Shown: positions 36,507-51,113, numbered from the stretch's first letter. The stretch: 64,000 nucleotides of DNA from Sipunculus nudus (GCA_026874595.1 CM049313.1:68812659-68876658), one strand, 5' to 3'. The notes: generated by a model from the letters alone, not told the origin. Made by a program: numbers and translations.

Positions 36507-39500
36507 CAAGTGACCCATGGGTCATGACGCTCAGCTGACTGGGAAGAGATTCGCAAAAGGAAATTTTATCATCAGAATGGTAGTATATACCCATTCAACT
36601 GAAGCATCAAACAGATTAACCAACAGGCCAAGATTTAGTCTGTATTTTTATATCTCAAAAATAGAGAAAAATGTGTAAACTTTTAAATCTAGAATACGGG
36701 TAACCGACAATTGACTTCATGTATCTGCCAAAATCGGATAGTGAGGCATGGATTGAGTGGCAAGGGGAAATAGAGTGAGGAATGTTGCATATTAGCATGG
36801 ATGTCTGCAGCCTAAATGTGTATGTAGGTTGTGCCACCTACCACAAATCCAGAAAGCTGTCCAAGTTGTATACACCTGCAGAAAAGTCAAACCACTACAT
36901 GTATATGAGCGATTTTTGCCCATGGCAGACAAACAGACAAACACTGTGCAAAAATCTTTGCAGGTAACCCCTCCAGTTTTGTGTATGATAAAGATCTGTG
37001 TGAGATCTAAACACATGCACAATTTTGGCCCAATCGGTCAAATGGTTCCTGAGATATGAGCTTGGATGTGTGCAGCGTTAACTAGAATATAGGTGGCGCA
37101 ACCTGTCATAAAATCAAGAAAGCTGTCCACGATGTATAAACCTGCAAAATTTTAGGCAGTTATGTCGAACCACTACAGAGAAATGAGTGATTTTAGGCCA
37201 CGGCAGACTAACAGACAGACGCTGTGCAAACATTGTTACAGGTGGCGCCACCATTTTTTGTGTATGTTACAGAGCTATCAAAGGGCTACATTTGTATAAA
37301 TTTTATTTCCTGATCGGTCAAACGGTTCCCGAGATATAAGCTTGGATGTCATCAGCGTGAACGTGAACGTAGGTGGCGCCATCTGTCATAAAATCAAGAA
37401 AGCTATCCTGGATGTATACGCATGACGAATTTCAGGTGAATTAGTCAATTCACTGCAGAGATATGAGTGATTTTAACCCAAGGCAGATGAACAGATGGAC
37501 ACTGTGCAAACATGACTACAGGTGGCGCCACCATTTTTGTGTATGTTATAAAGAAATCCAAGGGCTACATTTGTATCAATTTTATTTCCTGATCGGTCAA
37601 ACGGTTCCCGAGATATGAGGGTTTATGAGTGGAAACAGACCCACAAATGGACACTGGATAGAGAGGAAAGGTCAGAGGTCAACACACATTGGTTAGGCAC
37701 CAGTTCACATGTGACCCGATAATAGGTATAAGTTTGGGAAAAAATCGGTCCATTAGTCTCCGAGGAGCTCTCTGGAAACGAACGCTGCGGCGGCGGAGGA
37801 ACTCAGTCAAAAACATAGTATCCGCAAAACTTCGTTTTGGCGGATACAAAAATACAGGTGGCTCCACCAGTCTGCAGAAACTAATAAAAACACTTAATGG
37901 TCAATATCCATGCAAAAAATCATGGTGATCTCTGCATTAGTTGTTCAGATACTTCAGTTTTTGTATCAAATTGTCCATTATTCTGAGGGATACTTCGGAG
38001 TCCTATAGCTTGAAGGATATGGGTAACAGAGACCTAATTTCAAGTTTCCACAGGCACCTTTCATGGGCCTCCTTGCATGACAAGAATGAAGATTCTAGGT
38101 CCAGTTGTTGCGATTTGTACCCTGTTGACAGATAACCACATCTTTAAAGGTCTCAAAAAAAAGAAAAAAATTCATAAAAATTTGAAAAAAAATAGAGGTG
38201 GCACACCCAGTCTGCAGAAACTGATGGAACAGCTCATGATCAATATGTATGCCGAAAATCATGACCATCAGTGTTGTAGTTATTAAAATACTGCAGTTTT
38301 TGTATCAAATTTTCCATTATTTGGGGGGGGGGGGGGTATTTTGGACCCATACAGCTTAAAGAATATGGGTAACAGAGACCTAATTTCAAGTTTCCATGGA
38401 GACTTTTCATGGGTCTCCCTGTGTGTCAAGAATGAAGATTCTTGGTCCAGTTTTTATGATTTGTGCCCTGTTAACAGATGTTCATATCTTTAAAGGTCTA
38501 AAAAATACAGAAAAATTTCGTAAAAACCGAACAAATACAGGTGGTGCCACCAGTCTGCAGAAACTTATGAAACACTCCATGATCAATATCCATGCAAACA
38601 ATTATGGTTATCTCTGCATTAGTTGTTCAGATACTTTAGCTTTTGTATCAAATTTTCCATTATTCTGAGCTGTACTTTGGAGTGCCATAGCTCAAAGGAT
38701 ATGGGTAACAGAGACCAAATTTCAGGTTTCCATGGAGATTTATCATGGGTCTCCCTGTGTGTCAAGAACGAAGATTCTAGGTCCAGTCGTTACGATTTGT
38801 ACCCTGTTGACAGATAACTACATCCTTAAAGGTCTCAAAAATGGAGAAAACAATTCGTGAACATTGAAAAATACAGGTGGCGCCACCAGTCTGCACAAAC
38901 TGATGAAACATCTCATGATCAATATGTATGTCGAAAATCATGACCATCAGTGATGTAGTTAATGAGATATTGCAGTTTTTGTATGGAATTTTTGACTATT
39001 CTGGGGGGTAATTTTGGGCCCCATAGCTCGAAGGATATGGGTAACAGAGACCTAATTTCAAGTTTCCATGGAGACTTTTCATGGGTCTCCCTGTGTGTCA
39101 AGAATGAAGATTCTTGGTCCAGTTTTTTATGATTTGTGCCCTGTTAACAGATGTTCATATCTTTAAAGGTCTAAAAAATACAGAAAAATTTCGTAAAAAA
39201 AACCGAACAAATACAGGTGGTGCCACCAGTCTGCAGAAACTTATGAAACACTCCATGATCAATATCCATGCAAACAATTATGGTTATCTCTGCATTAGTT
39301 GTTCAGATACTTTAGCTTTTGTATCAAATTTTCCATTATTCTGAGCTGTACTTTGGAGTGCCATAGCTCAAAGGATATGGGTAACAGAGACCAAATTTCA
39401 GGTTTCCATGGAGACTTATCATGGGTCTCCCTGTGTGTCAAGAACGAAGATTCTAGGTCCAGTCGTTATGATTTGTACCCTGTTGACAGATAACTACATC

Positions 39501-40569
39501 CTTAAAGGTCTCAAAAATGGAGAAAACAATTCGTGAACATTGAAAAATACAGGTGGCGCCACCAGTCTGCACAAACTGATGAAACATCTCATGATCAATA
39601 TGTATGTCGAAAATCATGACCATCAGTGATGTAGTTAATGAGATATTGAAGTTTTTGTATGAAATTTTTGACTATTCTGGGGGGTAATTTTGGGCCCCAT
39701 AGCTCGAAGGATATGGGTAACAGAGACCTAATTTCTGGTTTCCATGGAGACTTTTCATAGGTCTCTCAGTGTGTCGAAAATGAAGATTCTAGGTCCAGTC
39801 GTTACGATTTGTGCCACGCTAACAGATGACAGCATCCTCAAAGGTCTCAAAAATAGAGGAAAAAATCGTAAAAAATCAAACAGTACAGGTGGCGCCACCA
39901 GTCTGCAGGAACTGATCGAACATCTGATGATCAATATGTATGCCAAAAATGAAGACCATCAGTGATGTAGTTATTGAGATATTGAAGTTTTTGTATGAAA
40001 TTTTTTACTATTCTGGGGGGTACTTTGGGGCCCCATAGCTCGAAGGATATGGGTAACAGAGACCTAATTTCTGGTTTCCAAGGAGATTTTTCATGGACCT
40101 CTCAGTGTGTCAAGAATTAAGATTCTAAGTCCAGTCTTTATGATTTGTGCCTTGTTAACAGATGTTCACATTTTTAAAGGTCTAAAAAATAGAGAAAAAA
40201 AATTCATAAAAAATCGAAAAATACAGGTGGCGCCACCAGTCTGCAGGAAGTGATGTAACATCTCATGATCAATATGTATGCCAAAAATCATGACCATCAG
40301 TCAAGTAGTTAATGAGATATTGAAGTTTTTGTATGAAATTTTTGACTTTTCTGGGGGGTACTTTGGGGCCACATAGCTCGAAGGATATGGGTAACAGAGA
40401 CCTAATTTCTGGTTTCCAAGGAGATTTTTTATGGACCTCTCAGAATCCCAAGTTACAAGGTTCTAGGACCAGCGGTTACGATTTATGCCTGGTTAACGGA
40501 CGGACAGACGGACGACGGACAAAGAGTGATCGCTATAGCTCAGATGACTTTCAGTCAGCCGAGCTAAAA
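36507..40569 (+). mobile_element. F2 element with about eight tandem units of 338 bp
   Basis: Starts CAAGTGACCCATGGGTCATG and ends GACGGACGACGGACAAAGAG, then the hairpin TAGCTCAG ... GTCAGCCGAGCTAAAAA (40532-40570). Inside is a tandem array (37857-40480) with cores at about 38198, 38539, 38877, 39217, 39553, 39886 and 40227. Two adjacent units form a 676-bp dimer that is nearly identical at 38396-38900 and 39072-39580. An F1 element (36689-37848) is inserted near its 5' end; the copy at 41945-41985 shows the uninterrupted site. Confidence 0.75.
36689..37848 (+). mobile_element. F1 array element, complete copy inside F2
   Basis: Starts CTAGAATACGGGTAACCGAC and ends in a hairpin: GTATCCGCAAAAC at 37819-37831 pairs with GTTTTGGCGGATAC at 37834-37847. 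Palindrome cores lie at about 36828 (degenerate), 37094, 37243, 37373 and 37523. The flanks TAAACTTTTAAAT and AAAAATACAGGTGGC join as in the uninterrupted copy at 41960-41985, without a clear target duplication. Confidence 0.75.
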
Positions 40570-42009
40570 ACTTAAAATATCTCGAATGTGAGTTGCTTAA
40601 TTGTCCGGAATGCGAGCGACACGCTGTGAATAACTGACAGACGTCCATGAAGTTTGACGGAGGTTGGAAATTGGATAATCTGGATAAACTCCGTAAATGA
40701 TCTCAAGACCACTAGCTTTACATGCACCGTAAAGGGGGATTTCCGTGTGTAAGCCTGGTTCAAATTGGTCTCTTTCAAGCAAGCTCGGCGTTCTGGTGTA
40801 TGTATTGCCAATGTTAATAAATTTGAAAATTAATGCTTATTTCCATTAAAACATTTAAAATAAATATCTTGGATGTCACATCAGAAAGACTCAGTTTCGA
40901 GTACCCGGGTACCGTATCACCCAACAATCAAGTCACACGAGATCAAACGGTACATCAAAGTGCTGGCAGACATTCATGAAGTTTATCAGAGTTTTGATAT
41001 TTGATACTGGAAAATCAGGGCCGATCAACTCTTTAAGTGATCTCAAGACCTCTAGCTTTTTGTGCACCATCAGTGGGGATTTCCATGCGTTAGCCACCTG
41101 AAAAACGTTCTTTCCGGGCAAAGCCCCGGATATCACGCAAGCATGTACGGGTGTCGAGCTTCATGACAGGATTAAATCCTTCAGATATACTTTTCAGATT
41201 CCTTTTCCAAACTGATTTAATATAAAATAAACAACACAAGTATAGAAAATAATGTTTTTATTCATGAAACTTCATGGTTCACACGGATGAATGCAAAATC
41301 GGCGAGTGAATACTTGAGGCTCCTATTATCGCCCACTGCCGACGAGGCATCTTAACTTGTCAAGACCATAATTTTAAAACTGCTGAAATTGATTGTAAAT
41401 TTCAGACTTCCACAAATTTAATTATTTTTTTTCTGTATGAAATTTCACAGATTTTACGGTAGTATCCCCCAGAGTTTGTTGTGACAGAACCCTTATCAGC
41501 TCTGGAGACCAATAAGATGCACCTGCTATATAATTATAAGTAGATCCCAGTAAAACTTTTTGAGAAATAGTGTCCCATATGAAATGTAAAATATTTTATA
41601 AGAAATTCATAAAACAAGGCCTACAGGCCTAATGCAAACCAGGGCAATGAGATTACACCAGCTTCAATGCTGGACCATTACTTTTCAAGAACATGTGTAA
41701 TATGTATATGAACAATGCAGGTACTAAATACTTAGAACAAGAAACAATTAACCACACATCACTGCTGGCATGGGTGCACACAACACAAAAAGTGACCCAT
41801 GGGTCATGACGCTCAGCTGACTTGGAAGAGATTTGCAAACGGAAATTTTATCATCTGAATGGTAGTATTCAACCATTCAACTGAAGCATCAAACAGATTA
41901 ACCAACAGACTGAGATTGTGTCTGAATTAATATATCTCAAAAATAGAGAAAAAGTGCGTAAACTTTAAAAAAATTCCAGGTGGCTCCACCAGTCTGCAGA
42001 AACTAATAT

Positions 42010-45000
42010 CAAGGGACCCATGGGTCACGGCGCTGAGCTGATCGTGATTGGACTATAAATGTTTCTCCACTGTGATACTATATCGAGTCAATAAAGCTTA
42101 TGAATGTCATGGAAATGTTGGGCTATTATAAAGGAATGTAATGTAATATGTGAGTAAATGATAAATGAAATTACCTGACTGATGGATTAATAGAGTCAAA
42201 TATAGTGGTTTATTTTTTATTTATTTAGGAGGGGTTGAAAATTGTGATATATTTGAGCAAATATGAATGCAATGACAGCAGTAATAAGCAGTAGTAGAAT
42301 GATGATAAGGCTATTTGTTGAAGGATCTAAAGTGTATGGTAGTCTGCAAGCTTTCAATTTGACAGATATGATGTTATGATTAACTATGCTGATGAAGTGA
42401 TTTATGAATTTGTGACTGTATGACACAATATCTCTTTAGTCTTGACAAGGTACATTATTGTGATGCCCACTATGTCTACACAATATTGACATAACTTCTG
42501 GCATGTACAGAGGTACCTATGGACGAATACAAAATATTAAAGTATGAATATATCTGATTCATCTTGTTCTTGCTTACTGAGGCTGACTTTGGGATGGGGT
42601 TCGGAGAAGGGAAAAGTGAGGGCAGCACGAAGGTGGATGTAGAAATATTCTATTGTAATGTTTTTCATTTATATAAGAATATGAAAAGCTAAGAGGAAAG
42701 GGGCCCTCCTACTTGGTTATAGTAAAGTTCTAAATATATGATTGCAAACTAATACTCTGACAAGACTGTCATGAAGAAAAACAGTAAAAGTTTTGAGATA
42801 CTGTGATGCATATGAAAATTTACAGATGGACAGGCAAGTGGACAGAATGGACTAATACCTTTATTTCACTTTCAAGGGAATAATGCATTTAAGTTTATAT
42901 ATAATCCTATTTTTTTCAGCATATCCACTTTTTCCATTAAGAAGTTTTTATCTTAATCATTTTTTTATTTACAGGTTTTATAAATTTTTAATAAAAAAAC
43001 ATGAAAATGTAAGTTAAAATATTAGAATTGTTGCAATCATTATATATACAGAGTAAAAAACTGAAACTATAAGTTAAAATATTAGAATTGTTGCAAAAGT
43101 TGCAATCATCATATATCCAGAGTGTAGCTCATATTGGGTCATATAATGCATACACATATATTTTATTATTTTTAAATCATAAATTTTAAACTGAATTTAA
43201 AAGAAAATAATGCCACAACATGGCATCTACAAGAATATTCCTTGAATCACTATTAAAAAGTTTTGCACATTGGAGTTTTCAGTACATGCTTAATTTTATT
43301 CACCAAAATAAAATAAAAGATTCAGTATATTTGATAAAATAAAACACCTTTTCAAATAAAGTATACACACTGTTGGTTGAATGAGGGACAAACAATATCA
43401 TTGTGCTAATTACTATCCCAGTTTTAATTTATTACTGGAATTAATAGTCAATTTCACACCTGGTGAAGTTTTTACTCTCCTGAAGTAAGGAATTACTTAT
43501 CTGATGAACATCAACACTTTCATAGCAATACACCACTTTGTGGACACAATTAAATGTACACTTTAATCATTGTAACCCTGGTGGTACAATACAAAATCTA
43601 AAATGTAGCATAGCCTAGAATAAGAATGAATCAAATACAGACTAGATGTGTCGGAACGACACGAATGCCCCCGCCTTGGGCAAATTAGAAACATTTGTAA
43701 AATTTTGAAAATATTTTTAAGTTCAGGAGGTGTCTTATGGTCAAAATAGGTCAACAAGGGCAAAATGCAAACTCGATCTGTAACGGGTCATTATCAAGCA
43801 ACACACCAAAAATCATGCCAGTATATGCAGGCATTGTGAAAAAAAGTCCATACATGTGCATTTTCCATAAAAATTTCTGTCTTTCATGAAATTTTCTATG
43901 TTTAGGAGCCGTAAAACAATCAAAAGTAGGTCAACCGGGATGAAACGCGAACTCAATCTGTAACTGTCATTATCTGCCCACACATAAAAAATCAGGGTGG
44001 TATCTGCAGGCATTGAGGAAAAAAAGTAAGTACATATGCATTTGTTATGAAAATTTATATTTTTCATGAAACTTTCTATGTTCAGGAGCAGTCAAATGGT
44101 CAAAAGTAGGTCAACTGAGAGAAAACAAGAACTCGATCTGTAACTGGTCATTATCTGCCTACACAACAAAAATCAGGCCCGTATCTGCAGGCACTGTGAA
44201 AAAAAGTCCATACATATGCACCTTTTTATGAAATTTTCTTTGTTAGAGCACCGTCAAACGGTCAAAAATAGGTCAACTGGGACAAAACGTGAACTTGATC
44301 TGTAACTGGTCATTATCTGCCCACACACCAAATATCAGGCCAATATCTGCAGGTATTGTGAAGAAAAGTCTGTACAAGTGTATTTGTCATGAAAATTTAT
44401 GTTTTACATGAAATTTTCTATGTTCAGGAGCCGTAAAACAGTCAAAAGTAGGTCAACCAGGACGAAATGCGAACTCAATCTGTAACTGGTCAATATCTGG
44501 CCACACACCAAAAATCAGGCCAATATCTGCAGGCATTGCGAAAAAAAGTCCGTACATGTGTATTTGTCATGATATTTCATATTTTTCATGAAATTTTCTA
44601 TGTTCAGGAGCCGTTAAACGGTCAAAAGTAGGTCAACCAGGACGAAACGCGAACTCGATCTGTAACAGGTCTATATCTGCCCACACACCAAAAATCAGGC
44701 CAATATCTGCAGGCATTGCGAAAAAAAGTCTGTACATGTGTATCTTTGATGAATATTTCTATTTTTCATGAAATTTTCTATGTTTGTACAACGGTCAAAA
44801 GTAGGTCAACCGGGACGAAACGCGAACTTGATCTGTAACTGGTCTATATTTGCCCACACACCAAAATCAGGCCAATATCTGCAGGCATTGCGAAAAAAAG
44901 TCCGTACATGTGTATCTGTCATGAATATTTCTATTTTTCATTAAATTTTCTAAGTTAAGGAGCCGTAAAACAGTCAAAAGTAGGTCAACCGGGACGAAAC

Positions 45001-47100
45001 ACAAACTCAATCTGTAACTGGTCTATATCTGTCCACACACCAAAAATCAGGCCAATATCTGCAGGCACTGCGAAAAAAAGTCCGTACATGTGTATTTGTC
45101 ATGAAATTTCATATTTTTCATGAAATTTTCTATGTTCAGGAGCCGTAAAACGGTCAAAAGTAGGTCAACCAGGACGAAACGCGAACTCGATCTGTAACTG
45201 GTCTATATCTGCTCACACACCAAAAATCAGGCCAATATCTGCAGGCATTGCGAAAAAAAGTCCGTACATGTGTATCTGTCATGAATATTTCTATTTTTCA
45301 TGAAATTTTCTAAGTTTAGGAGCCATAAAACGGTCAAAAGTAGGTCAACCGGGACGAAACGCGAACTCGATCTGTAAATGGTCTATATCTGCCCACACAC
45401 CAAAAATTAGGCCAATTTCTGCAGGCATTGCTAAAAAAAGTCCGTACAACTGTTTGATTTCGGAATGACGGAAGGACAGAATGACGGAATGACGGACATG
45501 CATGGGTAAAACTTTTTGGCGGGGGCATAAAAATAAAAACATTCATCTAGTTTATGCACTATCTGGGGGGGGGGGGAGTGCAGGGCAGAGGGGAAGCCTG
45601 CTGGTAGTGGCCAAGCTGACCCAAGGCAAGCTGCCTGGGGTGGGTTACATAATGCAAGTGAAGGCTGTACTACTAGGTGGGCTAGATGTAAACAACACTT
45701 GACATGGTGTATGAAAACATGAATAAAAGCTATTCTTTCCAATCAATTTCTTTGAAATTTCAGATTTTAAAAGATTAAATCCTTATGTATATATGCTGTG
45801 AAAATTAAATCAACAGTGCCAAAGTTGGACAAAATTTAAGGTATTGATTTTTTATTTATGCTAATAACTCGAAAAATTTGCAAAATTCAGATCTAATTTT
45901 GGGTAAACAATTGAATCTTGATTAAATAAAGTTATATTCCTGAAAAAAAGTCTCTAGGTTCAGCAATTCTCATGTTAGGTGAGTAAATATATTTCCTGAT
46001 TTTTTTAAAAATTGCATTATGTTTTGGCCCATAGCTTCAAAATAATACCCAATACTGACCTAATTTTTGGTATGTTCATAGAAAATGTATGAAAGAATGT
46101 GAATACTAAATACGATCAAAAACAGATCAGTGGTTTATATTAGGCAGCCTTGAAGTGTAACAATGGGTTTTTTTATGTAAAACGGAGTTTTTTTCCTTAA
46201 TATCTCGAAGGAAGGAAGTCCTAATGACCCAATTTTCGGTATGGTAGGAGATTTTGGGACATCTAAAATTATGCCAACAGCCTGGGGAGCATAGAGATGT
46301 GCACTGAATGACCTACAGTCATCAAAGTGGACTGCTTGACAATGTAAGGGAATACAACAAGAGCCTCCAAAAAATTTAATAACTAGCCTAATTTTGCAGC
46401 TTTTATTTTCAAATTTCAGATTTTAACAGATTAAATCCTTATGTATACATGCTGTGAAAATTAAATCCACAGTACTTACAGGAAAAAAACGTGCCGTGGC
46501 CAAAGTTGGGCAAAATTTAAGGTACCAATTTTATATTTTAGCCAATATTTAAAAAAATTTAACAGATTTTGATCTAATTTTTGGTATACAATTAAATTTT
46601 GATTAATTAAAGTTGTATTACTGGAAAAAAGTCCCTACCTTTAACACTTTTGGTCTTAAGTGACAAAATATCTTCCTGATTTTTTTTACAAAGTCCATTA
46701 TGTATGGGCCCATAACATTTTTAAATTATATAATACTGACTTAATATGTGGCATGTACACAGGAACTATATAGAGGAATATTTATGGTAAATATGAAGAA
46801 AACCAGATGAATGGTTTTGATATTAGGCAGTCCTGAAGAGTGAAAATAGATTTCTAATAAAAAATTGAGGTTTTTCCTTAATATCTCGAAGGAACGAAGT
46901 CCTATTGAGCCAATTTTCGGCATGGAAGTAGATTTTGGGGACATCTAACTGTATGCCGAATTTCAGATTGTAGGTCCAACGGTGTCAAAAAGCCAGTCTT
47001 ACGGACGGACATCCAGATGGACGGACGGACGGACAGACAGATGGAAGACGGACAATGGACCACGACTATAGCTCAGATGACTTATAGTCAGCTGAGCTAA
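42010..47100 (+). mobile_element. F2' element, complete copy carrying F4
   Basis: Starts CAAGGGACCCATGGGTCACG and ends at 47100 with the hairpin and GAGCTAA, after GGACGGACGGACGGACAGAC-type repeats (46994-47050). The flanks GCAGAAACTAAT and AAAAACACTTAATGG are contiguous at 37876-37900, which defines the insertion to within 2-3 bp. It has no coding frame worth noting; the 60-100-aa frames are repeat translation. Confidence 0.75.
43642..45529 (+). mobile_element. F4 element with about ten tandem 180-bp units
   Basis: Starts CTAGATGTGTCGGAACGACA, which contains the hairpin GTGTCG-GAA-CGACAC, followed by ATGCCCCCGCC. It ends TTTTTGGCGGGGGCAT, the inverted partner. The array has a GCAGGCA landmark at about 43828, 44007, 44187, 44351, 44529, 44709, 44881, 45061, 45241 and 45421. 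A GACGGAAGGACAGAATGACG tract sits before the 3' end. The uninterrupted site is seen in the copy at 21990-22030. Confidence 0.8.
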
Positions 47101-50100
47101 AAACACTTAATGGTCAATATCCATGCAAAGAAGCATGGTGGTCTCAGGATAAGTTGTTCAGATACTTCAGCTTTTGTATCAAATTTTCTTTTATTCTGAG
47201 GGATACTTTGGAGTCCTATAGCTAAGGATATGGGTAACAGAGACCTAATTTCAGGTTTTCACAGACACTTTTCATGGGCCTCCTTGCATGACAAGAATGA
47301 AGATTCTAGGTCGAGTTGTTACAATTTGTACCCTGTTGACAGATAACCACATCTTTAAGGTCTCAAAAATAGAGAAAATAATTCGTAAAAATTTGAAAAA
47401 AAAAATAGAGGTGGCGCACCCAGTCTGCTGAAACTGATGGAACATCTCATGATCAATATCCATACAAACAATTATCGGATCTCCGCTTTAGTTGTTCAGA
47501 TATTTCAGCTTTTTTATCAAATTTTTCATTATTCTGAGCTGTACTTTGGAGTGCAATAGCTCAAAGGTATTGGTAACAGAGACCTAATTTCAGGTTTCCA
47601 TGGAGACTTTTCATAGGTCTTCCTGTGTGTCAAGAATGAAGATTCTATGTCCAATTTGAACCATGTTGACAGATAACTACATCCTTAAAGGTCTCAAAAA
47701 TAGAGGAGAAAAAATTGTAAAAATTTGAAAAATACAGGTGGCGCCACCAGTCTGCAGAAACTGATGAAACATCTCATGATCAATATGTATGCCAAAAATC
47801 ATGACCATCAGTGATGTAGTTAATCAGATATTGAAGTTTTTCTATGAAATTTTTTATTATTCTGGGGGGGGAGCTTTTGGGGCCCCATAGCTCCAAGGAT
47901 ATGGGTAACAGAGACCTAATTTCTAGTTTCCATGGAGACTTTTTCATAGGTCTCTCAGAATGTCAAGAATGAAGATTCTAGGTTCAGTCTTTACGATTTG
48001 TGCCCTGTCAACAGATGTTCACTTTTTTAAAGGTCTCAAAAATAGAGAAAACAATTCATAAAAAATCTCAGCTTTAGTTGTTCAGATATTTCAGCTTTTT
48101 TATCAAATTTTTCATTATTCTGAGCTGTACTTTGGAGTGCAATAGCTCAAAGGTATTGGTAACAGAGACCTAATTTCAGGTTTCCATGGAGACTTTTCAT
48201 AGGTCTTCCTGTGTGTCAAGAATGAAGATTCTATGTCCAATTTGAACCATGTTGACAGATAACTACATCCTTAAAGGTCTCAAAAATAGAGGAGAAAAAA
48301 TTGTAAAAATTTGAAAAATACAGGTGGCGCCACCAGTCTGCAGAAACTGATGAAACATCTCATGATGTTCACTTTTTTAAAGGTCTCAAAAATAGAGAAA
48401 ACAATTCATAAAAAATCGAAAAATATAGGTGGCGCCACCAGTCTGCAAAAAACTGATAAAACATCTCATGATCAATATCCATGCAAACATTTATGGTGAT
48501 CTCTGCATTAGTTGTTCAAATACTTCAGCTTTTGTATCAAAATTTCCTTTATTATCAGCTGTACTTTGGAGTGCCACAGCTAAAAGGATATGGGTAACAG
48601 AGACCTAATTTCAGGTTTCCATGGAGACTTTTCATGGGTCACCCTCTGTGTCAAGAAGGAAGATTCTAGATCCAGTTGTTACATTTTGAACCCTGTTGAC
48701 AGATAACTACATCCTTAAAGGTCTCAAAAATAGAGAAACAAGGGACCCATGGGTCACGGCACTCAGCTGATTGTGACTGGACTATATATGTTTCTCCACT
48801 GTGATACTATATCAAGTCGATAAAGCTTATGAATATCATGTACATGTTGGGCTATTATTAGGGAATGTAATGTAATATGTGAGTAAATGATAAATGAAAT
48901 TACCTGACTGATGGATTAATAGAGTCAAATAAAGTGGTTTATTTTTTATTTATTGAGAAGGGGTTGAAAATTGTGATATATTTGAGCAAATATGAATGCA
49001 ATGACAGCAGTAATAAGCAGTAGTAGAATGATGATAAGGCTATTTGTTGAAGGATCTAAAGTGTATGGTAGTCTGCAAGCGTTCAATTTGACAGATATGA
49101 TGTTATGATTAACTATGCTGATGAAGTGATTTATGAATATGTGACTGTATGACACAATATCTCTTTAGTCTTGACAAGGTACATAATTGTGATGCCCACT
49201 ATGTCTACATATTACACAATATTGACATAATTTCTGGCATGTACATAGGTACCTATGGACAAATAGTTATACAAAATGTTAAAGTATGAATATATATGAT
49301 TCATCTTGTTTTTGCTTACTGAGGCTGACTTTGGGATGGGGTTCGGAGAAGGGAAAAGTGAGGGCAGCATGAAGGTGGATGTAGAAATATACTATTGTAA
49401 TGTTTTTTATTTATATAAGAATATGAAAAGCTAAGAGGAAAGGGGCCCTCCTACTTGGTTATAGTAAAGTTCTAAATATATGATTGCAAACTAATACTCT
49501 GACAAGACTGTCATGAAGAAAAACAGTAAAAGTTTTGAGATACTGTGTTGCATACGAAAATTTACAGATGGACAGGCAAGTGGACAGAATGGACTAATAC
49601 CTTTATTTCACTTTCAAGGGAATAATGCATTTAAGTTTATATATAATCCTATTTTTTTCAGCAGATCCACTTTTTCCATTAAGAAGTTTTTATCTGAATA
49701 ATTTTTTTATTTACAGGTTTATAAATTTTTAATTAAAAAACTTGAAAATATAAGTTAAAATATTAGAATTGTTGCAATCATTATATATACAGAGTAAAAA
49801 ACATTGGGTCATATTATGCATACACATATATTTTATCATTTTTAAATCATAAATGTTTAAACTGATTTTAAAAGAAAATAATGCCACAACATGCCATCTA
49901 CAAGAATATTCCTTGAATCACTATTAAAAAGTTTTGCACATTGGAGTTTTCAGTACATGCTTAATTTTATTCACCAAAATAAAATAAAAGTAAATTTGAT
50001 AAAATAAAACATCTTTTCAAATAAAGTATACACTGTTGGTTGAATGAGGGACAAACAATATCATTGTGCTAATTACTATCCCAGTTTTAATTAATTACTG

Positions 50101-51113
50101 GAATTAATAGTCAATTTCACACCTGGTGAAGTTTTTACTCTTCTGAAGTAAGGAATTACTTATCTCATGAACATCCACACTTTCACAGCAATACACCACT
50201 TTGTGGACACAATTAAATGTACACTTTAATCATTGTAACCCTGGTGGTTCAATACAAAATCTAAAATGTAGCATAGCCTAGAATAAGAATGAATCAAATA
50301 CAGACTAGATATGTCGGAACGACACGAATGCCCCCGCCTTGGGCAAATTAGAAACATTTGTAAAATTTTGAAAATATTTTTAAGTTCAGGAGGTGTCTTA
50401 TGGTCAAAATAGGTCAACAAGGGCAAAATGCAAACTCTATCTGTAACGGGTCATTATCAAGCAACACACCAAAAATCATGCCAGTATATGCAGGCATTGT
50501 GAAAAAAAGTCCATACATGTGCATTTTCCATAAAAATTTCTGTCTTTCATGAAATTTTCTATGTTTAGGAGCCGTAAAACAATCAAAAGTAGGTCAACCG
50601 GGATGAAACGCGAACTCAATCTGTAACTGTCATTATCTGCCCACACATAAAAAATCAGGGTGGTATCTGCAGGCATTGAGGAAAAAAAGTAAGTACATAT
50701 GCATTTGTTATGAAAATTTATATTTTTCATGAAACTTTCTATGTTCAGGAGCAGTCAAATGGTCAAAAGTAGGTCAACTGAGAGAAAACAAGAACTCGAT
50801 CTGTAACTGGTCATTATCTGCCTACACAACAAAAATCAGGCCCGTATCTGCAGGCACTGTGAAAAAAAGTCCATACATATGCACCTTTTTATGAAATTTT
50901 CTTTGTTAGAGCACCGTCAAACGGTCAAAAATAGGTCAACTGGGACAAAACGTGAACTTGATCTGTAACTGGTCATTATCTGCCCACACACCAAATATCA
51001 GGCCAATATCTGCAGGTATTGTGAAGAAAAGTCTGTACAAGTGTATTTGTCATGAAAATTAATGTTTATGTATGTAAAATGTAGCATGTCCAAAAATAAA
51101 ATAAAATACAGAA

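Larger units (their letters stand above)
36199..41459. mobile_element. P element: TIR transposon at a TA target, interrupted by F2
   Basis: Terminal inverted repeats of at least 21 bp: CCGTAAAATCTGTGAAATTT at 36199 and its reverse complement ending at 41459. TA is duplicated on both sides (36197-36198 and 41460-41461), as in Tc1/mariner and pogo-type elements. P's own sequence is 36199-36506 and 40569-41459. The right part contains two diverged direct repeats (about 40595-40810 and 40935-41135) that on the minus strand encode related peptides. Confidence 0.6.
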
